This document shows positions 54,830 to 64,000 of a stretch of DNA of 64,000 nucleotides, one piece after another (position 1 is the first letter of the stretch; every line of letters starts with the position of its first letter). The translations under genes were made by a program, and so were the position numbers. The notes beneath the pieces were generated by a model. That model worked only from the letters and a program-made list of their open reading frames with translations. It searched no databases and was not told where the DNA came from. The DNA is taken from the NCBI GenBank assembly GCA_009746045.1, contig RPFO01000406.1, positions 3,159,701 through 3,223,700 on the forward strand, read 5' to 3'. This DNA comes from Mesostigma viride. Taxonomy: Eukaryota > Streptophyta > Mesostigmatophyceae > Mesostigmatales > Mesostigmataceae.

Positions 54830-57290
54830 TGGATGGGTGGAGGTGGGTGAAGCCGCGGAACCGAACTAAGCTAACTCGAATAATAAGCTAACTCGAATAA
54901 TGTCTAGAAAACCCTAACTACTCTACTCAGCAAAGCGCCCCCGCCGCTTGGGGGGAGGGGGCTTGCCCACAGGGGCTTGCGTGTGGGCCTGGACAATCTT
55001 CTGCCACCTCTTCTTGTTCTGCATAGCAGTCCAAGCAAGAGAGAGGGAGTGAATGCGGTGTTCAAACTGAGCTGGGACCACTAGGTCGGCCAGCAACATC
55101 TGTGTGTAGTTCATGGCAGGTTTACCCAGCTTTCTAGGAATGTCCTTGGGGGCAGGCCAGGTCAGGATGTGCCGGCCGCCCTGGTTGGCCAAGCCGCCGG
55201 GGGCCGGCCAGACCAAGGGCGGTATCTACCTGACTGGTGCAAGCAAGATGTCCTACAGATGCTATCCTACGCTGCCTAATCTCGTCCGAAATGCGAGGCA
55301 TACCCTGATACAAAGATTCTAAGGACCGATGGGTGGAAAACCCTACATATATGCCGAGGACCTGTCGGAGCATCCTGTCAACCGTGTCGTCCAGCTTGGC
55401 AGCCAATGTCAAAGAGACAACCAAATGTGTCCGTGAGTGTCCATGCCTCGGCGCCACACGTAAGCACCGTGAGGACGAGGACCTTGAAGAGCATTCGCTT
55501 GCGGTGCTCCCCCAGGCCCTTCAAGTGCCCGTAGGTTTTGAGCGAACGAAGCCTAGCCCAGGCCAGGCCGATGCGGATGTCCAGATCGTCCGCGGTGTCG
55601 GGGAGCATGCTCCCCAACAGTTTGAAGCGATCACGGAACGGGACCTCCGTCACGTCTTGCAGCCGGGGCCTCGGCGGGGAGCTGGTAGCCCCAATCACCA
55701 GCGCCTCAGTTTTGACACTAATATCCAGCCCCACCGCCCGCGCCTCTAAGCCTAGACAGTCCAGCCAGGTCTGAATGCGCTCGGGGCGCCCCATCTAGGG
55801 TGGTATCGTCCGCATAAATCAGCTAGGTCGGACAGGCGGTAACCAGGGCCACCGCCGCCGTGTTCGCGCTCGTTAAGGATGTCCAAGCCGGGCTCCAACC
55901 CCAGCAGTAAAGCGCGCACGTGCCCGGCGCACTGATGACGTGATCCACGACAATAATGAACAGGTATGGGGACAGGACACAACCTTGCCACACCCCGTGG
56001 TGAAGGGGGAATGGTGGGGTGGTGCCCTTCGCAGTCCGCACTACTGCCTGTGAGCCCTCATACAGCCGGCGAATGGCAGCAATAAACGCTGGTGCCGGTA
56101 CCCGACCCAGAGCTAGGAAGGCCCAAAGAGCTTCCCAGAGGACCGTGTCAAAGACCTTGATATAGTCAACAAAAATGAAGGCTAGCGACAAACTGTCAGG
56201 GGGAAGGCGACGCACCTCCTCCATCAACCGGCGCGCGACAAACACAGCCATGACAGTGTTACGACCACGACGGAAACCCATCTGAGACTCACCCAGGTGT
56301 GCATGGGTCCAGCGCGGCGCGCAGCCTGTGCAGCATCATGCGCATGAAGACCTTCAGCGCGGCGCTCTGGAGGCAGACACCCTGATAGTCACCGGGGTGA
56401 GCAGCAGAGCCCTTCTTGTACAGCATGACTCGGATGGCCGTCTGCCACTCAGCAGACGCGGAGGCTTATCAGAGAGCTGGACACGGTTGCAGAACTCCAG
56501 CAGAAGCTCCCGCACCGCTGGGTCAGGGTCTTCAGCGCAGCTCAGCAGAAAGGTGGTCGGCACCCGGACCGCCGCGTCGACCGCAGGCAAGCAAGGGCGC
56601 CGTCCAGTTCCTCCAAGTGAAGGGGTGGACGACGTCGTTGGTGACAAGGCAGCCCTCCTTCAAGGCGGGGACTTGGTAGTCCGCGGCTGAGGAGGGGGGA
56701 GCAGGCGGCTGAGGAGGGGGTCTGGTAACACTGAGCTAGACGGGCGGCCGTCTCGGGGTGAAGCGGCAGGGGGGGTGCACGAGCCCCACGTACCTGTCAA
56801 GGAAACATTGTGGGCCAACCAGCGGTCAAGGCTGACTGGCGCCGCCGCCGTCCCCCGTGTGCTCCACCGGGGTGCGCTGCCGCCGGCCGCCGAGCCGGTC
56901 GAGGTGGTGCCACATGTCCTCGCCCTGGTTGTGAGCTTGGCAGGCCTTGGCATCCGCAATGCACTGGGCCGCCTCTGCGTCGTGAGCATGTGCGTAGGCC
57001 TCCACAAGGGCGGCCTTGAGCACCGGTTTCAGCAATGGGTCCCGGTTACGCTTGAGGCGGTGCCGGGCGGCCAAGACCCTGGGGTCCTGGCGGTAGAGCG
57101 GGCCGGGGCGTCGGCGGGGCATGACCAGCAGGTGCCGGGCCGCCAGCAACGGGGCGCGAGCCGGCCGCAAAGCCCGCGCAAAAGTGGCAGCGTTGGGAGC
57201 ACGTACCCTGGGCCAGCGGGTCGACGTCTGCCTGGGCGTCCAGGGCCTCCAGGTACGCATGCACAAGCGCCTGAGCATATCACCTGTCTA
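54830..57290 (-). mobile_element. 5'-truncated degenerate LINE
   Basis: Minus-strand frames follow the order of the intact LINE: linker (KRNRDPLLKPVLKAALVEAY), RT start with GFRRGRNTVMAVFVARRL, FVDYIKVFDTV (catalytic Asp), GVWQGCVLSPYLFIIV, YADDTT in a shifted frame near 55810, FKLLGSMLPDTADD, and the C-terminus ending KPPPPKRRGRFAE at 54923. The endonuclease is absent. At least four frame changes occur. It ends in a short CACCCATCC tail near 54830. Confidence 0.8.
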
Positions 57291-57464
57291 TCTACTCCGT
57301 ATATGAGCACAAATTACAAGAATGCATCCGTATGACCGTATCATCCTTTGGAACGCTAGTAAGGCATGAATATTGCCCAGACTACTTCAGGCCGCTTCAA
57401 GTTCAGGTCGGCAGTTGGCTTCCCAACTGCGGGGATGAGGCTGACGACACGGATAGGCATGGCG

Positions 57465-57720
57465 TGGGGGGAACCGGACCACCCCCAAGTCTGTGGGGGC
57501 TCCGCGTGTGGCCGCCTATGGCATTCATAGCGATTCGGGCCGCGGTGCCCACAACCCTGTAACTAGGACCTGGATAGCTTACACAATCCATTCCATCCCA
57601 TGTTCCCCTCCCACTGAGGACTTATGCTCACGTGACGCAGTCATGTGTCTATTAATTAATTAATTAATTAATTAATTAATTAATTAATTAATTAATTAAT
57701 TAATTAATTAATTAATTAAT
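57465..57720 (+). repeat. LINE 3'-UTR copy with long TTAA tail
   Basis: Same block as 34569-34822 and 35285-35540 (CCCCCAAGTCTGTGGGGGCT ... GATTCGGGCCG), ending CACGTGAC-GCA-GTCATGTG (57629-57647) and about 70 bp of TTAA repeats. The stem change is a G-U compatible C to T. Confidence 0.75.
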
Positions 57721-58034
57721 GGCAGCTATGCAATCACATGTTAAAACTATTCAGTTAATTCATGAACTAAATGTAGAAATGGCCAGCAAGCTGGCTGCTT
57801 GCTTTATTCAAATATCGGTTTCTCTGTACATGTGTATTTACATTGATCGGCTATGCTCAGATTTCTGGGCATAGAGCTTTCCTAATACGTCCTACAGCTA
57901 CTTGCACCGACTCCCCATATAGTACTTAACATGCACAAACAGTTGCACCAATCGGCCCAGCTTTCCCCTCATTGCACTCAGTGGCATCTGCTCTGGCTTT
58001 GGTACAGAGTATGTATACCATGTGCTAGAATGCT
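57721..58034. other. Downstream region of the SDR gene
   Basis: A TGTAA on the minus strand at about 57841, some 190 bases past the stop codon, is a plausible algal poly(A) signal. No coding frame is supported. Confidence 0.45.
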
Positions 58035-61000
58035 TTACATGGGTATCGACTCGAACAAGTGCTCGACGCTCACATTGTTGGCGTTGGGCTCCGCAATGAT
58101 CTGCAAGAAGAAAACAAAACACCGTGCACCAACCACAAATTGATACAGAGTAGTGCATAAGAATGGAGGAGAATGGTACAACACAGACTTCACGCGTGCC
58201 GACAAAGGATCGGAGTCCGCACTCCATGTGTCACCACCTTTATGTCAACAAGTGGAAGCCCCCCCGGGCTCCCTTGGGATAGCATTCAAGCTAGTTGTCT
58301 ACGTGGGGGCAATATAAATGGGTTAGCTTAGGCATCACAACACGTCTTGGAATGACACTAGCTCAGCATTATGGTAACTAAGCTCCCTGTTAGGACTGGC
58401 ACGTATGTGATGGCGTTCGCTCCGCCATGGCTCAATGTGGCCATTTGCTTGCGCCTCAACCTTTGTCTTGACCGGACCTCACCTTTACGGCGTCAGCTTT
58501 GCGTAAGCCTACTTCTTGTTGTATTGCACCCACAGTGTCGCCCGCACCATGATGCCGAGAGATCACTCCGTGGCCTGCCGCCCACTTGGGGCAGTGAGAG
58601 AGGCTAGGGCACCCTCCCTCCTCCTTGTTGTGTATAGGGTTGGGGGTTCCTCTACTTTGTTTAGGCACCCAGGTGACGCAGTCATGTGCTTATGAATTAA
58701 TGCATGTGTCACCATGTGACAGCAAACATGCCATTCTACGCAAGCGAAGAGAAAAATCCATGAGCAGCCAACTTGATGGCACGGAAACGAACACGGCAGC
58801 GAACCATGAAGATGAGATATCACGGCCAGCATTTACATCAAGAACTACTTCCTCGGACTAGCAGAGACAACCGGGCCAGCAAGGGGCGGGCCGGCAGGAA
58901 AGCATGCATGGGAAAATCGTAGCCCAACGCGCGGCATGTGCTGGTGCCACTAGCACGCACCTCAACGACTTTGTTCTTGGCCGCAGGGACCACGAGGGCC
59001 TTCACGCAGACCTCCGCCACCTGTCCACGTCGCGACAAGAGGACAGCAACCCCAGAGACGCAGGACACGCACGAAGATTGTCAAGATCGGCACGCTGAGT
59101 CGCCATTCATATTCAGGCACACCCTCTGAAAACATGCCCCCCCCGCTCGCGGGCTAGACAGCGGGAGGCCTCGTGCAGCTGCGAGCAGCACCCAGACTTG
59201 CAGTGCCATTGACTGGGGCGCTCCCACATCAACCAGCAAGCACAGGCAACCCCGCCTATCCTCAACAAGAAGTACCAGGCGGGAACGCACCACGTGGCAG
59301 GGAGCACGTCCCTGGTTATGCCGGTGGCAGTACTCTTAAAAATGGCAGCCATCGTGTATGGCATTGCAAACTACATGGCTCCCTAGACTGCAATGCATGC
59401 GCTTGCACACGCAAGGGAGCCACAGCAGGCAACCAGTTTACAGCCCAGCAGATCATGTCTCGGATTTCCCTAAGACGGCATTTTAACAGGCGTCCACCCT
59501 GTTCTGGTCTACGACCCAAGAATAGCAACCTCCTGCCTAGAAACACCGCCACCCACCTGACCACGAGGCAACCAAGTGGGTGCTCTGGCATGCATTCAAC
59601 ACAAGACCCTACTTGGCTCAACATCGCCCAGACCTGGGCTAGCTGCCGCGCAGACAAACGTCATGCGTGAGACTTTAGAGGCGCAAAATGAAAAGTGACT
59701 GGGACGTGACTGGGACGTGACTGGGACGTGACTGGGACGTGACTGGGACGTGACTGGGACGTGACTGGGACGTGACTAGGACGTGACTTCGATGTGACTG
59801 GGAAGTGACTGGGAAGTGACTGGGAAGTGACTGGGAAGTGACTGAAAAGTGACTGGGAAGTGAATGGGAGGTGCGAGCTGACCAGTTCCATCCCAGAATA
59901 GCACCGCGTACGGGTAAGTAAGCGTGCGGGCGGCACAGTGTACTGGCAGAATAGCACCGTGTACGGGTAAGTAAGGCCGCCAAATGCAGCAGGCAGGAAG
60001 GAGAGAGGGAGATGCCAGCACTGCGATCGCACACTGGAAAAAGCAAGGGGCATGAACTAGAAACACACGGGACACCCCAGCGATGGATTCATATACAAAA
60101 TGACCACAAAGTGGCCAGCACGGGTGCAACGGTGAGCACATACAGCAACGACCACCCAACACAACGACGGAGCCCGGCACGGCGGGCACTTTGCAAGCGG
60201 AGGGTGCATAGCACCAGGACGCCGTGACCAGATGCACCAGGAACACATAACACTGCGTGCGCACAGGATGAAGCGCAGGATGACGTGGCCACAAGGGTAT
60301 GCAAGCAACCACAAGGGTATGCAATCAAGAGCAGCCAGCAGCGTGCCCACCTGTGAGCGCAGGATGCTCGACGGCCGCATGATCTCATCAGCGCCACGCA
60401 TGACCATGTTGCCCGGCTGGGGTGGGGGGAGGGAGGGGTGGGTGGGTGGATGGTTGGGTGGGGTAGCGATAGCGGGTGGGGTATGAAAGGTTGCCATGAT
60501 GCAACAGGAATGGACCGTCAGTGGCAGTGCCATCACAGCTTAGTACCTGCATGTCCATGTCATACGACCTCCACAGCCACAAACCATCCGTTCCACTACG
60601 GCCTTCAGCCCCTGCCACCCATGCACGCGCCAGCACTTTGAGCATCTCTGGGCAAATATTCAACGACCTAGCGCAGTCCATGCAAGTGTGAGTGAAAGGG
60701 TCATGCAAGTGTGGAAGGGCCATGCAAGTGCCAGCGCAAGGTGCCCATGAGGCCCAGGGCACCACTCCCTCGCAGGCCATGGCCCCTCTTGTCCCGCTGC
60801 ACACCTGTGCAAGCTGACACACCGTTCGCCCGTTCGCCCTCCCTCCCCTTCTTCCCTCCATATTTTTCTGTGCACAGCTCACCTTGTCCCATCGCTCCCA
60901 GGATATTAACCAGCAGCTTGGGTATCAAACGGGTCACCCCTTCCCTCACCTTCTCGCCGCTGCGCAGCCCCCTGACCTTCTTCCTGCTCAGCCAAGGACA

Positions 61001-63698
61001 TACAAAAGTGGGATGAGGGCCCCCCTCTCCTCTCCGCCACCGTCTCCCCACCCTCATTGGCGTTCCTCACCTTCTCGCCATTGCGCAGCTCGCTCTTGAG
61101 GCCCCCCGGTCGCACGATGGTGTAGGGCACGCCCGAGCGCTGCAAGTCCTCCTCCGCCTGCTTCTTCCTGCGTCAGGCATGGGGCAGGTGGGATAGGTTT
61201 GGCGGTTGGCAGCATGCGGGGCAGGTGAGCGCAGCACACGACAGGCGACAGTGGAATGTCAACCTCCACCTGCTTCGTCCTGCAACTTGGGGCACAGGTG
61301 TTTGATGGCGTGTGACAAGCCTTGTGGTTCCATGCCAGGTGGATTGGTGTGCGTGGCGTGCAGGTGGGTGCAGCACATGACATGGGGGATGATTTTTTTC
61401 ATCAGAGGCACACCCACAACAAGAGGATCAAACCATCAAACTGTATTCGTAACAAGCAGCCACCAGAAGAGGATGCAAACAAGCAACACGGTGGACGCGT
61501 CGGCACCCACCAGAAGAGAATCCCCCCAAACAGGTTGAAGGGGCTGAGCAGCTGCGACACGCCGATAGAGGTGACCAGCACAAACTGCTTCACGCCCGCA
61601 CGCTTGGCCAGCGCGACCAGGTTTCGGGTCCCCTCATAGTCCACCTGGCCAGGGGGGGGCACAGACCAAGATGGGGGGCACCAAGGACGAGGCAACAGAC
61701 CACAGGGCGATGCTGCGGCGACACATCATCACTCGCGCGTGACAACCGCTTTGACGCACGAGGGCTCCTGTTCCAACGAGAAAGCGCTTGCGGTGCTTCT
61801 GCCGATTGCATGGGACATGCAGTCCACACTCGGAGATGAAACCCCTTTGGTTCCACCCCTTCCAGGGGTCTAGAGTGTAGGGTAGCATGTGACGTAGGGA
61901 AGCACATGACCCGCAAGCTGCGGCTGACACGAGCTGCTCCCCGCGCTAGCGGTCACTTTTGGCAAGTAACGTTTGGCAGGTTATGACATCCTCTAGTGCT
62001 GGCACGGGCAGCATGCTGACATCGAACAAAAATAAAATTAGCAAATGCTGGACTCCGCAGTGCCCTGTGAAGGTGGCCTGCTACTCGCATGGTTTGGATT
62101 CTAATGCACCGTCCTGCCTAGCCAACGGGAACCACCAGCAACAGGCGCTGCCGCCAGCCTGCATGCGTCCAGGGGCTCACCTTGAAGGGCGCGGTCAGGT
62201 CGGTGAATGAGGCGGCCCCTGTGGCGCAGATGACGGCATTACTGCGGGGGCATGTGAGGGGGAAAGGAACAGGGGGCAAGCGAAGGGATGCATGGGACGG
62301 GCAAGGGAAAATGAGCAAGAGAGAACGACCGCAACATGCCACAGGATGCCAGCGATGCATGGCCATCCACGACCCCCGCACAACTCCCGTCAGGGCCGCA
62401 CAGGCGCCCGCCATGGCAGTCCATCATCGTGATGGGAGCGCGCACGTACCCATGCCCTGGGAGGACGACGGCAACAAACACCACAAGCTCCAAAAACCAT
62501 CCAGGCAGTTACACCCCCGCTGACGCCGAATGGCCATCCGCTAGCTTAATTCTTCCCACCCGCAGAGGGGGGGGGGGGGGGGGGGCATGCCGTGGGCACC
62601 GCCCTACTGCCAAGATGATGCAGCCACAGCACCCGCCCCCCCATCCCTCATACCTACCTAAAGCCCCCGAAACCCCAGCCTGCAAACCACACACACACAC
62701 TCACACACTCACTCACTTACTCAACTGTGTCTGGCAACATGCACCGAGCCGACTGGCAAACAATTCTGTGTAACTAATAGCCGCAAGGTATGAAGAAAGG
62801 CGAGAGCAAAGGTGTAAAAAATAGTACAAAGAAAGGTGCGGAGGAAGGTACAAAAGAGAAGTACAAAGAGAAAGTACAAAAGAAAAGTATAAAAGAAAAG
62901 TACAAAAGAAAAGTACAAAACAAAAGTACAAAAGAAAAGTACAAAGAAATGTACAAAAGAGAAGTACAAAGAAAGGTGCAAAAGAAAAGTACAAAAGAGA
63001 AGTACAAAGAAGGGTACAAAAGAAAAGTACGAAAGAGAAGTACAAAGAGAGGTGCAAAAGAGAAAGTACGAAGAAAGGTATAACAAAAAGTACGAAGAAA
63101 GGTACAAAAGAAAAGTACAAAGAAAAGTATAAAAGAAAAGTACAAAAGAGAAAGTACAAAGAAAGGTATAACAAAAAGTAGAAAGAAAGGTACGAAGAAA
63201 ACCATCCAAGCACGCACCAGTCGCCAAACGCCCGGGCGACGGCCTGGTAGTTGTACACGTCGGCCTCCACCACCGCCGTGTCGGGTGGCAGCAACGACCG
63301 GGCCTTGACCGCGTTACGCACCAGGGCAACCACGGTGGCGCCCTCCGCCCTCAGCTGGCGCACGATCTCGCGACCTGTGCGCCCACTGGCACCGGCCACG
63401 AGCACCTTGAACCCTTCCATCGAGTGGTGCTTCTTCTTACTGTCCTGCTCCTTGCCCTCGCCCTTGCCCTCCTGCTTGGGTTCTCCCTCATCCGCTTTCC
63501 CCTCGCTCTTCTGCTTGTGTGCCCCCGCGTGTGGCGTATCGTCATGCTTTCCCTCCTGGGGCTCCTGCTTCTTATCCTGGGCCTCACTCGAGGCAGGTTC
63601 ACCCTCAGACGGTTTACCCGCAGACTCCCCTGAAGAATGCTTGCGACTGAACGCCGTCACGTCCACCCGGCGCGCTCCACCACGGAGCACCCTGCGGT
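58035..63698 (-). CDS. NmrA/TIC62-like atypical SDR, NAD(P)-binding, seven or more exons
   Basis: Exons (minus): up to 63698 or from ATG 63420 to 63218; 62241-62181; 61644-61511; 61167-61071; 60416-60351; 59020-58961; 58100-58035. All phases agree; from ATG 63420 the product is 228 residues. Exon 1 has the Rossmann motif VLVAGASGRTGREIVRQL (GASGRTG binds the dinucleotide) and ADVYNYQAVARAFGD. Exon 2 has NAVICATGAASF, exon 3 VDYEGTRNLVALAKRAGVKQF and FVLVTSIGVS, and exon 4 GVPYTIVRPGGL, where the YxxxRP pattern is typical of atypical SDRs. Exons 6-7 end NKVVE/IIAEPNANNVSVEHLF. Upstream of ATG 63420 the frame is open with a Lys/Glu-rich linker and an Arg-rich head; a tiny first exon at 63934-63916 (MPGNNQ, donor GTAAGC) would join at acceptor 63699 in phase. 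The role is a plastid oxidoreductase-like protein by family only. Confidence 0.82.
59694..59870 (+). repeat. 11-bp minisatellite in an SDR intron
   Basis: GTGACTGGGAC repeated about seven times exactly, then GTGACTGGGAA variants of the same phase. It lies in intron 5 of the SDR gene. Confidence 0.85.
60950..60983 (-). pseudogene. Decoy exon: shortened copy of SDR exon 4
   Basis: After an AG acceptor, 34 nt (GAAGAAGGTCAGGGGGCTGC and GCAGCGGCGAGAAG) are followed by a GTGAGG donor. It begins and ends like exon 4 (GAAGAAG ... GGCGAGAAG/GTGAGG) but lacks 63 internal nt, and it keeps the same phases. Confidence 0.55.
62800..63195 (+). repeat. AAAAGAAAAGTAC-type purine-rich minisatellite in intron 1 of the SDR gene
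   Basis: About 30 imperfect units of 12-16 bp such as AAAAGAAAAGTAC and AAAGAAAGGTAC. The opposite strand reads as a long Phe/Leu/Ser frame that is not a gene. Confidence 0.85.
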
Positions 63699-63727
63699 CT
63701 GCACGGCCCCGTTGCACACCCGTTGCA

Positions 63728-63835
63728 CACCAGAGCACAAGGGCGAAGACAGCGGAGGACGGAGGATTTGCCACCCAATTAGCCACCCACCAGAGCACAA
63801 GAGCGAAGACAGCGGAGGACGGAGGATTTGCCACC
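63728..63835 (+). repeat. Tandem duplication of about 60 bp at the SDR 5' end
   Basis: CCAGAGCACAAGAGCGAAGA and CAGCGGAGGACGGAGGATTT occur twice (about 63731 and 63791), next to repeated AATTGGCCACCC at 63849-63874. Confidence 0.7.
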
Positions 63836-64000
63836 AAATGAACCACATAATTGGCCACCCAATTGGCCACCCAATCACTAAAATAGCCTGAAAATCTGGG
63901 CTGACAGGCGCTTACTTTGGTTGTTGCCTGGCATCTATGCCCTTGAACAACGGAGGTGACTAATTATGAGACTAGAAAGCACAGCTGCTTCACTCTCACA

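Noticed and set aside
54890-54915. Telomere-like repeat (CCCTAA) on the plus strand
   Set aside because: Only a single CCCTAACTACTC occurrence; no tandem telomeric units.
62713-63217. Phe/Leu-rich extension of the SDR exon 1 frame
   Set aside because: It is the reverse of the AAAAGAAAAGTAC minisatellite and lies past a GTGCGT donor whose phase matches the next exon.

Overview
The window looks like nuclear DNA of a green alga, probably chlorophycean. The reasons are small conserved exons scattered through very large introns, GT-AG introns with good phase agreement, a TGTAA poly(A)-like signal after one gene, and dense retrotransposons and minisatellites. Nothing in the sequence names the species. 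No bacterial operons, rRNA genes or convincing tRNA genes were seen.

Layout. 1-4.6 kb: left-truncated LTR retrotransposon on the minus strand with the unusual order extra ORF - gag - integrase - protease. 4.7-6.15 kb: fragment of an Ig-like-repeat surface protein with the start of a lectin-like domain, of virus-like character. 7.4-19.9 kb: complete 12.5-kb Ty3/gypsy-type element (573-bp LTRs, 5-bp TSD) with an RNase H1 hybrid-binding ORF before gag, a chromodomain after integrase and a GC-rich third ORF; a 1.72-kb TTAA-flanked DNA transposon is nested in its pol. 19.99-25.37 kb: Mutator-like element with 215-bp TIRs, a 9-bp TSD and a SWIM-domain transposase remnant. 25.8-28.5 kb: four-exon YchJ/UPF0225-like gene. 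28.9-36.5 kb: a (CATC)n array, a near full-length APE-type LINE and LINE relics. 38.4-43.4 kb (minus): five-exon RanBP2-type zinc-finger gene. 44.1-53.6 kb (plus): four-exon gene with a mitochondrial-type N-terminus, divergently arranged to the zinc-finger gene. 54.8-57.3 kb (minus): 5'-truncated LINE. 58.0-63.9 kb (minus): seven-exon (perhaps eight) NmrA/TIC62-like NAD(P)-binding SDR gene.

The four host genes are unrelated housekeeping-type genes. I assembled their exons by matching GT/GC-AG junctions, codon phase and protein family pattern; in each, the summed coding length is a multiple of three. Their introns hold most of the satellite DNA (a 58-bp unit about 25 times, a 36/27-bp composite, about 0.8 kb of GGTGCT, CCCAT, an 11-bp unit and others).

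The most interesting material is at the repeat level. Many microsatellites are 3' tails of retroelement families that share defined 3' stem-loops. The intact LINE is bounded on both sides by CATC repeats, as if it had inserted into its own type of tail. tRNA-derived SINE copies have visible TSDs, two of them inverted around a host exon. Two host genes carry phase-compatible decoy copies of exon sequence. The two LTR elements have unusual gene content.
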